Source: Microbacterium sp. LWH3-1.2 (GTDB lineage Bacteria > Actinomycetota > Actinomycetes > Actinomycetales > Microbacteriaceae). Taken from it: a DNA stretch of 64,000 bases. Position numbers and translations under genes: made by a program. The notes below the pieces were generated by a model. The model was not told the DNA's origin. It saw only the letters and a program-made list of their open reading frames with translations, and ran no database searches. Shown here in pieces: positions 49,285 through 59,172 of this stretch. The stretch spans positions 2,170,001 through 2,234,000 of the forward strand of contig NZ_JBEGIK010000001.1 in NCBI RefSeq assembly GCF_040675855.1, in the 5' to 3' direction. Positions within the stretch are counted from its first letter, which is position 1, and each line of letters begins with the position of its first letter.

Positions 49285-50835
49285 ATGTCTTCCCCTTCCG
49301 CCACCCCGACTCTCATCGCGTCCTCCGCGGCCGCGCACGATGTCGACGGGCGTGCGCGCACGTACGAGGTGCGCACGTTCGGCTGCCAGATGAACGTGCA
49401 CGACTCTGAGCGCCTCTCCGGTTCGCTCGAGAGCGCCGGCTACGTCCGCGCCGAGGCGGGCGAGGAGGCAGACGTCGTCGTCATCAACACCTGCGCCGTG
49501 CGCGACAACGCGGCCGGCAAGCTCTACGGCACGCTCGGCCATCTCAAGTCCCGCAAGGACAAGCACGAGGGAATGCAGATCGCCGTCGGCGGTTGCCTCG
49601 CTCAGATGGACAAGGACGTCGTCCAGCAGAAGGCGCCGTGGGTGGATGTCGTCTTCGGCACCCACAACATGGGGTCCCTGCCTGGCCTTCTCGAACGTGC
49701 GCGTCACAACGGCGACGCCGAGCTCGAGATCCTCGAGGCTCTCGAGATCTTCCCCTCGACGCTGCCCACCAAGCGCGACAGCGTCTACAGCGGCTGGGTC
49801 TCGATCTCGGTCGGCTGCAACAACACCTGCACGTTCTGCATCGTGCCGAGCCTGCGTGGCAAGGAGAAGGACCGCCGTCCCGGCGACATCCTGAACGAGA
49901 TCCGGCTCCTCGTCGACGACGGCGCCATGGAGGTCACGCTCCTCGGCCAGAACGTCAACTCGTACGGCGTCGAGTTCGGCGACCGTCAGGCGTTCGGCAA
50001 GCTGCTGCGCGCCGCCGGTGAGATCGAGGGCCTCGAGCGCATCCGCTTCACGAGCCCGCACCCCGCCGCGTTCACCGACGACGTCATCGATGCGATGGCC
50101 GAGACCCGGGCCGTCATGCCGCAGCTCCACATGCCGCTGCAGTCGGGCAGCGACCGCATCCTCAAGGCGATGCGCCGGTCGTACCGCAGCGAGAGGTTCC
50201 TCGGCATCCTCGATCGCGTCCGCGAGAAGATGCCCGACGCGGCGATCTCGACCGACATCATCGTCGGCTTCCCCGGCGAGACGGACGAGGACTTCGAAGA
50301 CACCATGCGGGTCGTCGAGCAGGCGCGGTTCGCGAGCGCCTTCACGTTCCAGTACTCGATCCGCGAGGGCACCCCGGCGGCGACCATGTCCGACCAAGTG
50401 CCCAAGGAGATCGTTCAGGAGCGCTACGAACGTCTCGTCGCGCTGCAGGAGCGCATCTCGCTGGAGGAGAACCAGAAGCAGCTCGGGCGCGAGCTGCAGG
50501 TGCTCGTCTCGACGGGTGAGGGCAAGAAAGACGCCGAGACCCACCGTCTCACCGGCCGCGCCGAAGACAACCGGCTCGTGCACTTCGAGGTGCCTGCAGG
50601 GTGCGACAAGCCGCGCCCCGGAGACGTCGTCTCCGTCGTCGTGACGCACGCCGCTCCGTTCCACCTGCTCGCCGACGCCACCGACGGCGCGCCGCTGCGC
50701 ATCCGTCGCACACGCTCCGGCGACGCCTGGGATCGCTCGCAGGCGGAGTCGTGCGGCATCCCGGCGCCTGCGGGGGAGTCCGGCGCGCCGCGCGCGGTCT
50801 CGCTGGGTCTGCCGACGCTGCGCATCGGCGTCTGA
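49285..50835 (+). CDS. miaB: tRNA-2-methylthio-N6-dimethylallyladenosine synthase
   Basis: MiaB (516 residues) adds the methylthio group to i6A37 of tRNAs reading UNN codons. The auxiliary cluster cysteines are C34 (TFGCQMN), C70 (INTCAV) and C104 (GGCLAQ); the radical-SAM motif is C178-x3-C182-x2-C185 ([12 protein letters not shown]); a TRAM domain lies near residues 385-455. A 60-residue C-terminal tail after the TRAM domain is less conserved. miaA follows after seven bases, so both i6A37 modification steps are in one transcript. Confidence 0.97.
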   Translation: MSSPSATPTLIASSAAAHDVDGRARTYEVRTFGCQMNVHDSERLSGSLESAGYVRAEAGEEADVVVINTCAVRDNAAGKLYGTLGHLKSRKDKHEGMQIAVGGCLAQMDKDVVQQKAPWVDVVFGTHNMGSLPGLLERARHNGDAELEILEALEIFPSTLPTKRDSVYSGWVSISVGCNNTCTFCIVPSLRGKEKDRRPGDILNEIRLLVDDGAMEVTLLGQNVNSYGVEFGDRQAFGKLLRAAGEIEGLERIRFTSPHPAAFTDDVIDAMAETRAVMPQLHMPLQSGSDRILKAMRRSYRSERFLGILDRVREKMPDAAISTDIIVGFPGETDEDFEDTMRVVEQARFASAFTFQYSIREGTPAATMSDQVPKEIVQERYERLVALQERISLEENQKQLGRELQVLVSTGEGKKDAETHRLTGRAEDNRLVHFEVPAGCDKPRPGDVVSVVVTHAAPFHLLADATDGAPLRIRRTRSGDAWDRSQAESCGIPAPAGESGAPRAVSLGLPTLRIGV

Positions 50836-50842
50836 TCCGTCC

Positions 50843-51781
50843 GTGAGCACCACCGTCGACGGTGCTCCGACCCCGAGCCTGTGGGCCGTGGTCGGCGCGA
50901 CGGGGACGGGCAAGACCGCGCTCTCGCTCGAGCTCGCCGAAGCTTTCGCGGCGCGTGGCCGCCCGGCCGAGATCGTGAATGCGGACGCCATGCAGCTCTA
51001 CCGCGGCATGGATATCGGCACCGCGAAGCTTCCCGAGGCCGCGAGACGCGGCATCCGTCATCACCTCTTCGACGTGCTCGATGTCACCGACGACGCTGCG
51101 GTCGCCTGGTATCAAGGCGCAGCGCGTACCGCGATCCGTGAGATCCACGGCCGCGGCGCCGACGCCGTGCTGGTCGGCGGCTCGGGGCTGTACGTGTCGA
51201 GCGTGCTCTTCGACTTCCGCTTCCCGCCACGGGACGAGGAGCTCCGTGCCCGGCTCGAGGCGGAGCTCGACGCGCACGGCCCCGGAGCCCTCTACGCCCG
51301 CCTGCGCGAGCTGGATGCCGCCACGGCCGCCAAGGTCGACCCGCGCAACGGGCGCCGCATCGTGCGTGCCCTCGAGGTGCTCGAACTCGGTGAACGCACA
51401 CACGGCGCGACACTGCCCGACGAACCCGTGGTCTGGCACGGCGACACGCGCATCATCGGGGTCGCGGTGCCGCGCGATCGACTCGTGGTCCGCCTCGACG
51501 CGCGCGTGGAGGCGATGTGGCGGGACGGGCTTCTCGACGAGGTGCGGGCACTGCGCGAGCGCGGCCTCGAGCGCGGCGTGACCGCGCGCCGCGCCATCGG
51601 CTACGCGCAGGCGCTCGCGCAGCTGACCGGCGAGATGACCGAGGCCGAGGCGATCGCCGAGACGCAGGCCCTGACGCGCCGCTACGCGCGGCGCCAGGTG
51701 TCGTGGTTCAAGCGGTATGACGATCTTCGTTGGGTGGATCCGGCAACGGATGCTGCGGCCCTGGCAGACTCGTGGTCATGA
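50843..51781 (+). CDS. miaA: tRNA dimethylallyltransferase
   Basis: MiaA (312 residues) transfers the dimethylallyl group to A37, providing the substrate of MiaB. Visible: P-loop [31 protein letters not shown] (DMAPP/tRNA site), [14 protein letters not shown], the [14 protein letters not shown] strand and [16 protein letters not shown] start is seven bases after miaB. Its stop overlaps the next GNAT gene by four bases. Confidence 0.97.
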   Translation: MSTTVDGAPTPSLWAVVGATGTGKTALSLELAEAFAARGRPAEIVNADAMQLYRGMDIGTAKLPEAARRGIRHHLFDVLDVTDDAAVAWYQGAARTAIREIHGRGADAVLVGGSGLYVSSVLFDFRFPPRDEELRARLEAELDAHGPGALYARLRELDAATAAKVDPRNGRRIVRALEVLELGERTHGATLPDEPVVWHGDTRIIGVAVPRDRLVVRLDARVEAMWRDGLLDEVRALRERGLERGVTARRAIGYAQALAQLTGEMTEAEAIAETQALTRRYARRQVSWFKRYDDLRWVDPATDAAALADSWS

Positions 51782-52200
51782 GCATCTCGATCCGGGCCTT
51801 CGACCTCCCCGACACCGAGGCCGTCGTCTCGCTATGGCAGCAGACCGGGCTCACGCGGCCGTGGAACAACCCGTACCAGGACATCCGCCGCAAGCTCTCC
51901 GTGCAGCCGGAGCTCTTCCTGGTCGCCGTCGACGACCGGACGATCGTCGGCACGGTCATGGCGGGCTACGACGGCCACCGCGGCTGGCTCTACTACCTCG
52001 CGAGCGCCCCCGAACGGCGTGGCGAGGGGATCGCGCGCAAGCTGGTCGCCGAAGCGGAGGAGCTTCTCACCGAGATGGGCTGCCCGAAGGTGCAGCTGAT
52101 GGTGCGACCCGAGAACGGAATCGCCCAGGGGTTCTACGACGCGCTCGGCTACGAGCCGTTCGAGACGTGGAACACCGGCAAGCGCCTCATCGCCGACTGA
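51778..52200 (+). CDS. GNAT acetyltransferase, YpeA-like
   Basis: The 140-residue protein closely fits the YpeA-type acetyltransferases: [28 protein letters not shown] in pieces, [18 protein letters not shown], the acetyl-CoA loop [11 protein letters not shown] and the motif-[10 protein letters not shown]. Role unknown. It is translationally coupled to miaA (ATGA). Its 3' end overlaps the end of the convergent cytochrome b gene by 14 bp, so the two transcripts are antisense there. Confidence 0.9.
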   Translation: MSISIRAFDLPDTEAVVSLWQQTGLTRPWNNPYQDIRRKLSVQPELFLVAVDDRTIVGTVMAGYDGHRGWLYYLASAPERRGEGIARKLVAEAEELLTEMGCPKVQLMVRPENGIAQGFYDALGYEPFETWNTGKRLIAD

Positions 52201-53818
52201 CGGGAAGCTGGGCGGCGTCCGCGTGCGGCGCTGCGGCGTCGACGCGGTCTTGCGCGTAGAGCGCCCAGAGGCGTGCGCGCACACGCCGGGCGACGCTCCG
52301 CGTGCCGCGCCGGTCCGGGCCGAGGTCGGGCGGCAGCGGTGCGGGGGTCAGCGCGATGCGCGCCCGCTCCGCGTCGTCGAGCGGGTGGTGCAGTTCGACA
52401 TACTCACCGCCGGGCAGCCGCACGATGCGGCCCGTCTCGTAGCCGTGGTCCAGAAGTTCGCGGTCCTTGCGCTGCAGGCCCAGACAGACGCGTCGCGCGA
52501 CGGAGAACGCGATGAAGGGTCCGATGACGAGGGCGGACTGCAGCGACAGGATCACGTGTTCGATGCTCATGCTGAAGGCGCGCGCGATGACATCGGCGCC
52601 GCCTGCCGCCCACAGCGCGCCGACGAACACGAGGCCGGCCACGCCGATCCCAGTGCGCGTGGGCGCGACCCGCGGCCGATCGAGGACGTCGTGCTCGCGG
52701 CGGTCGTCGGTCACCCACGCCTCGAGGAACGGGTAGGTCGCGACGACCGCGAAGAAGGCGCCGACGACGGCCAGCGGTGCCAGGATCGCGAGGGTCCACG
52801 TCCGACCGAGCCACACGACCTCCCACCCGGGCGGCACCAGTCGCAGCGCGCCGTCGAGGAAGCCGGTGTACCAGTCGGGCTGGCTGCCCGCGCCGGCATT
52901 GCCCGGATCCGCGGGACCGTAGAGCCAGATCGGGCTCACCGTCACAGTGGCCGCCATGAGCACGAGCAGGGCGGTCACGACGAGGAACAGTCCTCCTGAG
53001 CGGGCGGCTGCCGTGGGGATGAGCGGCACTCCGTCGCGCGCCGCACCGTGACCGCCCGGGAATCGCGGGGCGCCGTGCCGCCAAGACGCGACGGCCCGCA
53101 GGGCGACGAACAGCAGGAGCGCCCCGGGCAGAACCGCGGTGTGGAGCGGATAGAGGTTCTCGATGATGCGTCCCGGGAACGACCCGCCGAAGAGCACCGT
53201 CTTGAGCATGGTGCCGACGACCGGCATACCGAGCATGATGCCTTCGACGATGCGCAGGCCGGTTCCCGAGAGCATGTCGTCGGGGAGGGCGTAGCCGCTC
53301 CACCCCGTCGCGAGCACGGCGATGAACGCGAGCAGCAGCAGCACCCACATGCCGCGGCGCGGCCGGCGGAATCCGCCGGTGAAGAAGGTCGCCACCAGCT
53401 GCAGGACGATGGACGCGGGAAGCAGGAGCCCCGCCCAGTGGTGCGACTGCCGGAGCAGCTTCCCGCCGGGCACGTCGAACGTGACGTGCATCGTCGATGC
53501 GAACGCCTCGGAGACCTCGGCACCGTAGAGCGGCGCAGAGGACCCCGCGTAGGTGGTGGGCGCGCCCGAGGGCGTGTAGAAGAACATGAGCATCACGCCC
53601 GTCAGCGTCACCACGACGAGCGCTGCGGCGGACACCACCCCGAAGAGACTCGTCCAGTGGGCAGCAGCACGACGCCGCCGCAGCCCGGCCCAGACATCAT
53701 CGATGCGATGGCCGAACAGGGTGGTCCGCGCGATCCGGTCGGCCAGCCGGTCGGTCGCTGAGCGCCTCCGACCTCTCCCGCCGTGGTGCGGATCCGTCTC
53801 GATCTCGCTGCCGTGCAC
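52187..53818 (-). CDS. Stand-alone cytochrome b (QcrB-like) lacking one haem-ligand pair
   Basis: The 543-residue membrane protein has the full QcrB plan: N-terminal cytosolic part, helices A-D (FGVVSAAALVVVTLTG, RQSHHWAGLL, GMWVLLLLAFIAVLATGWSGYALPDD in pieces), the PDWYTGFLDGALRL (PEWY-like) motif and four C-terminal helices, then a cytosolic tail. H126 (of HHW) and H226 (PLHTAVLP) are present, but the partners 14-15 residues later are Q140 and R241. The retained pair corresponds to haem bL; the bH pair is lost. No qcrA or qcrC is adjacent. It may be a mono-haem cytochrome b of unknown partner. GTG start with GAGGAGG. Confidence 0.82.
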   Translation of the reverse strand: MHGSEIETDPHHGGRGRRRSATDRLADRIARTTLFGHRIDDVWAGLRRRRAAAHWTSLFGVVSAAALVVVTLTGVMLMFFYTPSGAPTTYAGSSAPLYGAEVSEAFASTMHVTFDVPGGKLLRQSHHWAGLLLPASIVLQLVATFFTGGFRRPRRGMWVLLLLAFIAVLATGWSGYALPDDMLSGTGLRIVEGIMLGMPVVGTMLKTVLFGGSFPGRIIENLYPLHTAVLPGALLLFVALRAVASWRHGAPRFPGGHGAARDGVPLIPTAAARSGGLFLVVTALLVLMAATVTVSPIWLYGPADPGNAGAGSQPDWYTGFLDGALRLVPPGWEVVWLGRTWTLAILAPLAVVGAFFAVVATYPFLEAWVTDDRREHDVLDRPRVAPTRTGIGVAGLVFVGALWAAGGADVIARAFSMSIEHVILSLQSALVIGPFIAFSVARRVCLGLQRKDRELLDHGYETGRIVRLPGGEYVELHHPLDDAERARIALTPAPLPPDLGPDRRGTRSVARRVRARLWALYAQDRVDAAAPHADAAQLPVSRR

Positions 53819-53926
53819 GCCGCCTCCTCATGTCGCTCTCACCCATAGGACACCGGCAGGCGGCAGAGTGTGACAGCGCCTGTCGCCGACGGTGTCGCGC
53901 CTGGCCGGCGCCTCCGATCGCGCCCG

Positions 53927-53932
53927 TAGACT
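53927..53932 (+). promoter_or_regulatory. -10 box of dapF (leaderless)
   Basis: TAGACT, six bases before the dapF ATG. Confidence 0.5.
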
Positions 53933-53938
53933 GGTGCG

Positions 53939-54829
53939 ATGCCGCAGACGATCGCGTTCACCAAGGGCCACGGCACCGGCAACGACTTCGTGATCGTTCC
54001 CGACCCCGATGGAACGCTCGACCTCAGCGACGACCAGGTCGCGGTGCTGTGCGACCGGCGCTTCGGCATCGGCGGCGACGGCATCCTGCGTGTGGTGCGT
54101 GCGAGTGCGATCGACGAGGGCAGAGAGCTGCTGGCAGCATCCACACCTTCATCGGGCACCGTGGAATGGTTCATGGACTACCGCAACGCCGACGGTTCGA
54201 AGGCGGAGATGTGCGGCAACGGCGTGCGGGTCTTCGTGCGCTACCTCGTCGATGTCGGCTGGGCCGATCTCGACGGCGCGCCCCTCAACGTCGGCACGCG
54301 CGCCGGCGTCAAGACGGTCACCCGAAGCGACCGCGGGTACGAGGTCGACCTCGGCCCGTTCGTCGTCGACGACTCCGGTGTGCTCGTCCGCACGCGCGGC
54401 GGAGGCGCACCGAGGCCGGGGGTCGGGATCGATGTGGGCAACCCGCATGTCGTCGTGGCGCTGCCCGACGACGCGGAGCTCGAGGGGCTCGACCTCGCCG
54501 CGCAGCCGCTGCTCCAGCCTGAGCCGCCCCACGGCGCGAACGTCGAGTTCGTGGTGCCGAGCGACCCGCTCGTACACGAGGGCGTCGGCTCGATCCGCAT
54601 GCGCGTGTTCGAGCGCGGCGTCGGCGAGACGCTCAGCTGCGGGACCGGCGTCGCCGCTGCGGCGCTCGCGGTGCGCCACTGGGCCGGCCCCGCGGCACCG
54701 GACCACTGGGTCGTCGAGGTGCCGGGCGGCACGCTGGGCGTGCGGATGCCCGAGGTCGACGGTGAGCGGCACGTGCTGCTGTCGGGCCCCGCGACCCTCG
54801 TCTACACGGGCGAGGTCACGCTCGCGTAG
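53939..54829 (+). CDS. dapF: Diaminopimelate epimerase
   Basis: DapF (296 residues) converts LL- to meso-diaminopimelate for peptidoglycan and lysine. The two catalytic cysteines are C92 (AEMCGNGVR) and C234 ([11 protein letters not shown]); [10 protein letters not shown] and NPHVVV are further landmarks. It belongs with dapA and dapB in the window though each has its own promoter. The methyltransferase gene converges on it with six bases between stops. Confidence 0.96.
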   Translation: MPQTIAFTKGHGTGNDFVIVPDPDGTLDLSDDQVAVLCDRRFGIGGDGILRVVRASAIDEGRELLAASTPSSGTVEWFMDYRNADGSKAEMCGNGVRVFVRYLVDVGWADLDGAPLNVGTRAGVKTVTRSDRGYEVDLGPFVVDDSGVLVRTRGGGAPRPGVGIDVGNPHVVVALPDDAELEGLDLAAQPLLQPEPPHGANVEFVVPSDPLVHEGVGSIRMRVFERGVGETLSCGTGVAAAALAVRHWAGPAAPDHWVVEVPGGTLGVRMPEVDGERHVLLSGPATLVYTGEVTLA

Positions 54830-54835
54830 CGGGTG

Positions 54836-55483
54836 TCAGAGCGCGGGCAGGTCGATCGGCTCGCTCGGCGGCGAGCCGTGACGGCGAACCTTGAGTACGC
54901 GGAAGCCGCGAGCGGTCGCGGCGCGGTGCACGCTGAAGCGCCGGTCGAGCGTCGCGGCGAGCCACCGCTGCAGCGAGTCGGACCCGAGATTGCGCTGCAC
55001 CACGAGCCACGCGTCCGCCCGCTCGTCGAGCCGGGGAAGCCAGCGTTCGAGCAGACCATGCAGCTCGTTCTTGCCCACGCGGATCGGTGGATTCGACCGG
55101 ATCGTGCGGAACACGATGTCGTCGGGAACATCGTCGGGCAGCGAGGCGTTCACGTTCGTGAGCCCGAGTGCCGAAGCGTTACGACGCACCAGGTCGAGCG
55201 CTCGTTCGTTCACGTCGACGGCCCAGACCGTCGCGTGAGGCGCATCGAGCGCAAGGCTGAGCGCGATCGGCCCCCACCCGCACCCGAGGTCGAGGAAGCT
55301 CCCGCCCGCCGGAGGCGGGGGAGTGTTCGACAGCAGCACCGCGGTTCCCGAGTCCACGTGATCGGGGCTGAAAACGCCCCCGGCGGTCGTGACCTCGAGA
55401 TCGCGACCGGCGAGTGTGACCCGGATGCGGCGCAGATTCTCGGGGCTGGCGGGCGTCGCACTGAAATAGTGGTCACTCCCCAT
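54836..55483 (-). CDS. Class I SAM-dependent methyltransferase, RsmC/RlmG-like
   Basis: The 215-residue protein has HYFSATPASPENLRRI at the start, SAM motif I FLDLGCGWGPIALSLA, acidic motif II VWAVDVNERAL and the nucleotide-methylase motif IRSNPPIRVGK (NPP-I). This combination is typical of RsmC-type guanine N2-methyltransferases of rRNA, here with the catalytic domain only. The target base is inferred from family. The ATG follows a TAGGCT -10 by eight bases; it lies divergent from hflX. Confidence 0.88.
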   Translation of the reverse strand: MGSDHYFSATPASPENLRRIRVTLAGRDLEVTTAGGVFSPDHVDSGTAVLLSNTPPPPAGGSFLDLGCGWGPIALSLALDAPHATVWAVDVNERALDLVRRNASALGLTNVNASLPDDVPDDIVFRTIRSNPPIRVGKNELHGLLERWLPRLDERADAWLVVQRNLGSDSLQRWLAATLDRRFSVHRAATARGFRVLKVRRHGSPPSEPIDLPAL

Positions 55484-55491
55484 GACGGATG

Positions 55492-55497
55492 AGCCTA
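55492..55497 (-). promoter_or_regulatory. -10 box of the methyltransferase gene (leaderless)
   Basis: TAGGCT on the minus strand, eight bases before the ATG at 55483. Confidence 0.45.
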
Positions 55498-55524
55498 GCG
55501 GAGGCGCCCGGCATGGCGGGAAGC

Positions 55525-55530
55525 TAGAAT
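55525..55530 (+). promoter_or_regulatory. -10 box of hflX
   Basis: TAGAAT gives a leader of about 65 nt with a decamer copy (55534) at its beginning and GAAGGA before the ATG. Confidence 0.5.
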
Positions 55531-55598
55531 TCACGGATGCCGCGAACCGGCCGATGAGCGGCGGAAAACGGCATCCCCGGCAATGAGCGAAGGAACAC

Positions 55599-57116
55599 AT
55601 GACGGATACCACGACACCCCAGAGCACCGACGAGACGCCGGTCGACCCGGTGGATCGCGTGCTGGCGCGCGCCGAAGCGCGCTCGGGGGTGCACGTCTTC
55701 GGAGCCGCTCAGGCGCTCCAGGACGAGGCCACGATCGGGCGTGCCGACACCGACGGCGAGCAGTGGGATCGCGAGGAGCGCGCGGCGCTCCGGCGCGTCC
55801 CAGGGCTCTCCACCGAGCTCGAGGATGTCACCGAGGTCGAGTACCGGCAGCTGCGGCTCGAGAACGTCGTCCTCGTCGGCGTGCACGCGCAGGGCGCGAC
55901 CGAGGACGCCGAGAACTCGCTGCGCGAGCTCTCCGCACTGGCCGAGACCGCCGGTGCCGTCGTGCTCGACGGCGTGCTGCAGCGGCGCCCGCACCCCGAC
56001 CCCGCGACCTACGTGGGCCGTGGCAAGGCGGAGGAGCTGCGCGACATCGTCGTCGCGGTCGGAGCCGACACCGTGATCGCCGACACCGAACTCGCGCCCA
56101 GCCAGCGGCGCGCGCTCGAGGACGTCGTCAAGGTCAAGGTGATCGACCGCACGACGGTGATCCTCGACATCTTCAGCCAGCACGCGAAGAGCCGCGAAGG
56201 CAAGGCCCAGGTCGAGCTCGCACAACTCGAGTACCTGCTGCCGCGCCTGCGCGGCTGGGGTGACTCGATGAGCCGTCAGGCCGGTGGCCAGGTGGGTGCG
56301 GGCGGCGCCGGCATGGGTTCGCGTGGTCCCGGTGAGACGAAGATCGAGCTCGATCGTCGCCGCATCCGCACGCGCATGGCGCAGCTGCGCAAGCAGATCC
56401 GCGACTTCGCGCCGGCGCGCGACGCCAAGCGCGCCGAGCGCAAGCGCAACACGATCCCGTCGGTCGCGATCGCGGGCTACACGAACGCCGGCAAGTCGTC
56501 GCTGCTCAATCGCCTCACCAGTGCGGGCGTGCTCGTCGAGAATGCGCTGTTCGCGACGCTGGACGCCACCGTACGGCGCACCGAGACCGGCGACGGCCGC
56601 ATCTACACGCTCACCGACACCGTCGGGTTCGTGCGGAACCTGCCGCACCAGCTGGTGGAGGCCTTCCGCTCGACGCTCGAAGAAGTCGGCGACGCCGACG
56701 TCATCGTGCACGTCGTCGACGGCTCGCATCCTGACCCGGCTGCCCAGCTGGCGACGGTGCGCGACGTGATCGGTGACGTGGGGGCGCGCGACATCCCCGA
56801 GATCATCGTCTTCAACAAGGCCGACCTGATCGATGACGATGCCCGTCTGCTGCTGCGTGGACTCGAGCCGAAGGCCGTCTTCGCGTCGTCCCGCACGGGC
56901 GAGGGGATCGACGAACTCCGGGCGCTCATCGAGGAGACACTGCCGCTGCCGGCTGTCGAGGTTCGGGCACTGGTGCCCTACGACCGCGGCGACCTGGTGT
57001 CGGCGATCCACGAACAGGGCATGATCCTGTCGCAGGAGCACGAGGAGGGCGGCACCGCCGTGCATGTCCGCGTCGGCGAGCACCTCGCTGCGCGACTCGC
57101 TCCCTTCACCGTCTGA
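55599..57116 (+). CDS. hflX: GTPase HflX (ribosome splitting factor)
   Basis: HflX (505 residues) has the N-terminal nucleotide-binding domain (VGVHAQGATEDAENSLREL in pieces, YVGRGKAEEL), the glycine-rich helical linker (GGQVGAGGAGMGSRGPGETKIELDRR in pieces) and a G domain: G1 GYTNAGKS (residues 293-300), switch FATLDATVRRTE, G3 DTVGF, G4 NKAD. It splits stalled 70S ribosomes under heat or antibiotic stress. A 95-residue N-terminal extension is present. It ends 25 bp from the convergent S9 peptidase gene. Confidence 0.95.
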   Translation: MTDTTTPQSTDETPVDPVDRVLARAEARSGVHVFGAAQALQDEATIGRADTDGEQWDREERAALRRVPGLSTELEDVTEVEYRQLRLENVVLVGVHAQGATEDAENSLRELSALAETAGAVVLDGVLQRRPHPDPATYVGRGKAEELRDIVVAVGADTVIADTELAPSQRRALEDVVKVKVIDRTTVILDIFSQHAKSREGKAQVELAQLEYLLPRLRGWGDSMSRQAGGQVGAGGAGMGSRGPGETKIELDRRRIRTRMAQLRKQIRDFAPARDAKRAERKRNTIPSVAIAGYTNAGKSSLLNRLTSAGVLVENALFATLDATVRRTETGDGRIYTLTDTVGFVRNLPHQLVEAFRSTLEEVGDADVIVHVVDGSHPDPAAQLATVRDVIGDVGARDIPEIIVFNKADLIDDDARLLLRGLEPKAVFASSRTGEGIDELRALIEETLPLPAVEVRALVPYDRGDLVSAIHEQGMILSQEHEEGGTAVHVRVGEHLAARLAPFTV

Positions 57117-57141
57117 GATCCGCAAGCCGTCGCTCGAGCCG

Positions 57142-59079
57142 CTACGCGAGCTCGAGCGGCGGCACGCCCGGGGTCTCGAAGCCGAACACCTGGCCGAGGA
57201 ACGCGAGCTCGGCCTCCATCGTCCGCACGAGTGTCGTTGCGCTACGGAACCCGTGCCCTTCGCCCTCGAACGCGAGGTAGGCGTGCGCGACGCCGTTCGC
57301 CGCGAGGGCGTCCCGCACCGCCTCGGACTGCGATGGCGGCACGACGAGGTCGTCCAGCCCCTGTTCGATGAGCAGCGGCGTCTTGAGCCGATCGAGGTGG
57401 GTCAACGGCGACCGCTCGACGTACAGCGCCTCCGCCTCGGGGAGCGGCCCCACCATGCCGTCGAGGTAGCGGGCCTCGAAGTCGTGCGTGTCCTCGGCGA
57501 GCGTGCGGAGGTCCGCGACACCGTAGCGGCTGATGCCTGCGCCGAAGACGTCGGAGTTGGTCAGCGCGCACAGCACCGTCCAGCCGCCCGCCGAGCCGCC
57601 TGCGATCGCGAGCCGGCGCCCGTCGGCCGCGGCGGCGTCCGCCAGCCCGCGCGCGGCGGCGACGACGTCGTCGACGTCGACGATTCCCCACTGCCCGAGC
57701 AGGCGCTCGCGGTAGGCGCGGCCGTAGCCGCTCGAGCCTCCGTAGTTGACGTCGAGCACGCCGATGCCGCGGCTGGTCAGGTAGGCGATCTTCCCGGATG
57801 CGGCGCCCCCGACGTGATCGGTCGGCCCCCCGTGGACGAACACGACGTAGGGGGGCCTCTCGCCGTCGCGGCCCACGACGCCGGGACTCGTCGGCGGATA
57901 GTCGAAGGCGTGCACGGGTCCGTGGGGACCGGGCACGGTGACCGCGCGGGAGCGCGGCATCCACTCGGCTGCCCACGGTGACCCGCCGCCGACGAGGAGC
58001 CGCGTCGCCGCGGGGTCTTCAACATCGATCTCCCACAGCCCGGCGCCGCCGGAGCCGGCGCCCGAGACCAGCACGCGCGTGCCGCGGGCGTCTTCGATCG
58101 ACAGGCGCGTGACCGCGTCGACAGGCAGCGTGCGGCATCCACCGGCGGTGTCGAGCACCACGAGCTCGTCGGATCCGTTCGTCTGCACCGCGACGATGCG
58201 CCCGTCGCCGAGCAGGGAGAACCATCGTGTGCCGAGCACCCACAGCGGCCCGCCGGTGTCGGCGTCCGCCGCAGCGACCGGCTCGCGTCGGAGGTCGGCG
58301 GTGAGCCGCAACCGCCACAGGTTCCAGCGACCGGTGGGATCGTCGGCGTAGACCAGGTCGTCATCGTCGATCCACGCGGGCTGCAGCGGCGAGGAGCCGC
58401 CGCCCGCGACGGTGGTCCACTCCGGGCCGTCGCCGCCCTCGAGCCGGCCGATGCGGAGCTCCGCGCGGTCCCAGGCCATGTGCGGGTGATCCCATGCGAT
58501 CCACGCGAGACGCGTGCCGTCGGGCGACAGCGCGGGGTGGGCGACGAAGTCGCTGCCGCCGGCGAGAGGGATCAGGCGCGCAGCATCCGTTGCCGTGCCG
58601 TCCAGGGGGATGCGCACGATGTCGCGAACCGGCACGGCGGTGCCGCGGGTGTGGTCCTCGCGCACCGCGAGCAGACGGCCCTGCTGAAGCGTCAGGCCGC
58701 CGAAGCGGACGTGACCGGCGTCCGGCGTGAGCGGGCGCGGCTCACTGCCCGGGTCGAGTCGCCACACGCGCTGGTCCGACTTCTCGACGAAGTACAGCAC
58801 GCCGTCGTCGTCGGCCGTCCACGCGCCGCCACCGTACTCGTGCACGCGCGATCGCGCGCTCCATGGTGCGGGGAGCACGTCGACGACGGCTCCCGATGCT
58901 GACTTCCGGCGCACTGCGGAGCGGCCCCCCTCTTCGGGCACCGACTCGCCCCACCACACCTCCGGGTCGTCCGCGCCGACGAAACGCGCGCCCTCGAGGC
59001 GCGGCGAGGCCGCGGATACGTCGACGGCCGAGATCGGGGATGGCCAGCTGCCGTAGGGGAGCACGTCGGGTGTCGTCAC
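57142..59079 (-). CDS. S9 family peptidase (prolyl oligopeptidase/acylaminoacyl peptidase-like)
   Basis: The 645-residue protein has an N-terminal seven-bladed propeller (residues about 15-375, with YGGGAW, HPALSPDGTRLAWI, RFGG repeats) and a C-terminal alpha/beta-hydrolase domain: VVFVHGGPTDH, nucleophile S496 in AGGSAGGWT, Asp in QGLDDLVVPPSQSE and His in EGEGHGF. Such enzymes trim peptides or acyl-peptides in the cytosol. No signal peptide. Of three clustered GTG codons the last is used, because a TAGCGT -10 lies exactly seven bases before it. Confidence 0.9.
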   Translation of the reverse strand: MTTPDVLPYGSWPSPISAVDVSAASPRLEGARFVGADDPEVWWGESVPEEGGRSAVRRKSASGAVVDVLPAPWSARSRVHEYGGGAWTADDDGVLYFVEKSDQRVWRLDPGSEPRPLTPDAGHVRFGGLTLQQGRLLAVREDHTRGTAVPVRDIVRIPLDGTATDAARLIPLAGGSDFVAHPALSPDGTRLAWIAWDHPHMAWDRAELRIGRLEGGDGPEWTTVAGGGSSPLQPAWIDDDDLVYADDPTGRWNLWRLRLTADLRREPVAAADADTGGPLWVLGTRWFSLLGDGRIVAVQTNGSDELVVLDTAGGCRTLPVDAVTRLSIEDARGTRVLVSGAGSGGAGLWEIDVEDPAATRLLVGGGSPWAAEWMPRSRAVTVPGPHGPVHAFDYPPTSPGVVGRDGERPPYVVFVHGGPTDHVGGAASGKIAYLTSRGIGVLDVNYGGSSGYGRAYRERLLGQWGIVDVDDVVAAARGLADAAAADGRRLAIAGGSAGGWTVLCALTNSDVFGAGISRYGVADLRTLAEDTHDFEARYLDGMVGPLPEAEALYVERSPLTHLDRLKTPLLIEQGLDDLVVPPSQSEAVRDALAANGVAHAYLAFEGEGHGFRSATTLVRTMEAELAFLGQVFGFETPGVPPLELA

Positions 59080-59086
59080 GCACACC

Positions 59087-59092
59087 ACGCTA
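59087..59092 (-). promoter_or_regulatory. -10 box of the S9 peptidase gene (leaderless)
   Basis: TAGCGT on the minus strand, seven bases before the GTG at 59079; it lies inside the longer alternative readings and so excludes them. Confidence 0.45.
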
Positions 59093-59160
59093 CGACGAAG
59101 CCGGCTGTCGGCGCGATGACACAGAACGTCACAGGCGGCGCACGGGGCGCCCGGCTCCGC

Positions 59161-59166
59161 TACCGT
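59161..59166 (+). promoter_or_regulatory. Putative -10 box of metF-metE
   Basis: TACCGT within the loop of a small GGCTCC/GGAGCC dyad, about 190 bases before metF. No -35 is evident. Confidence 0.35.
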
Positions 59167-59172
59167 GGAGCC

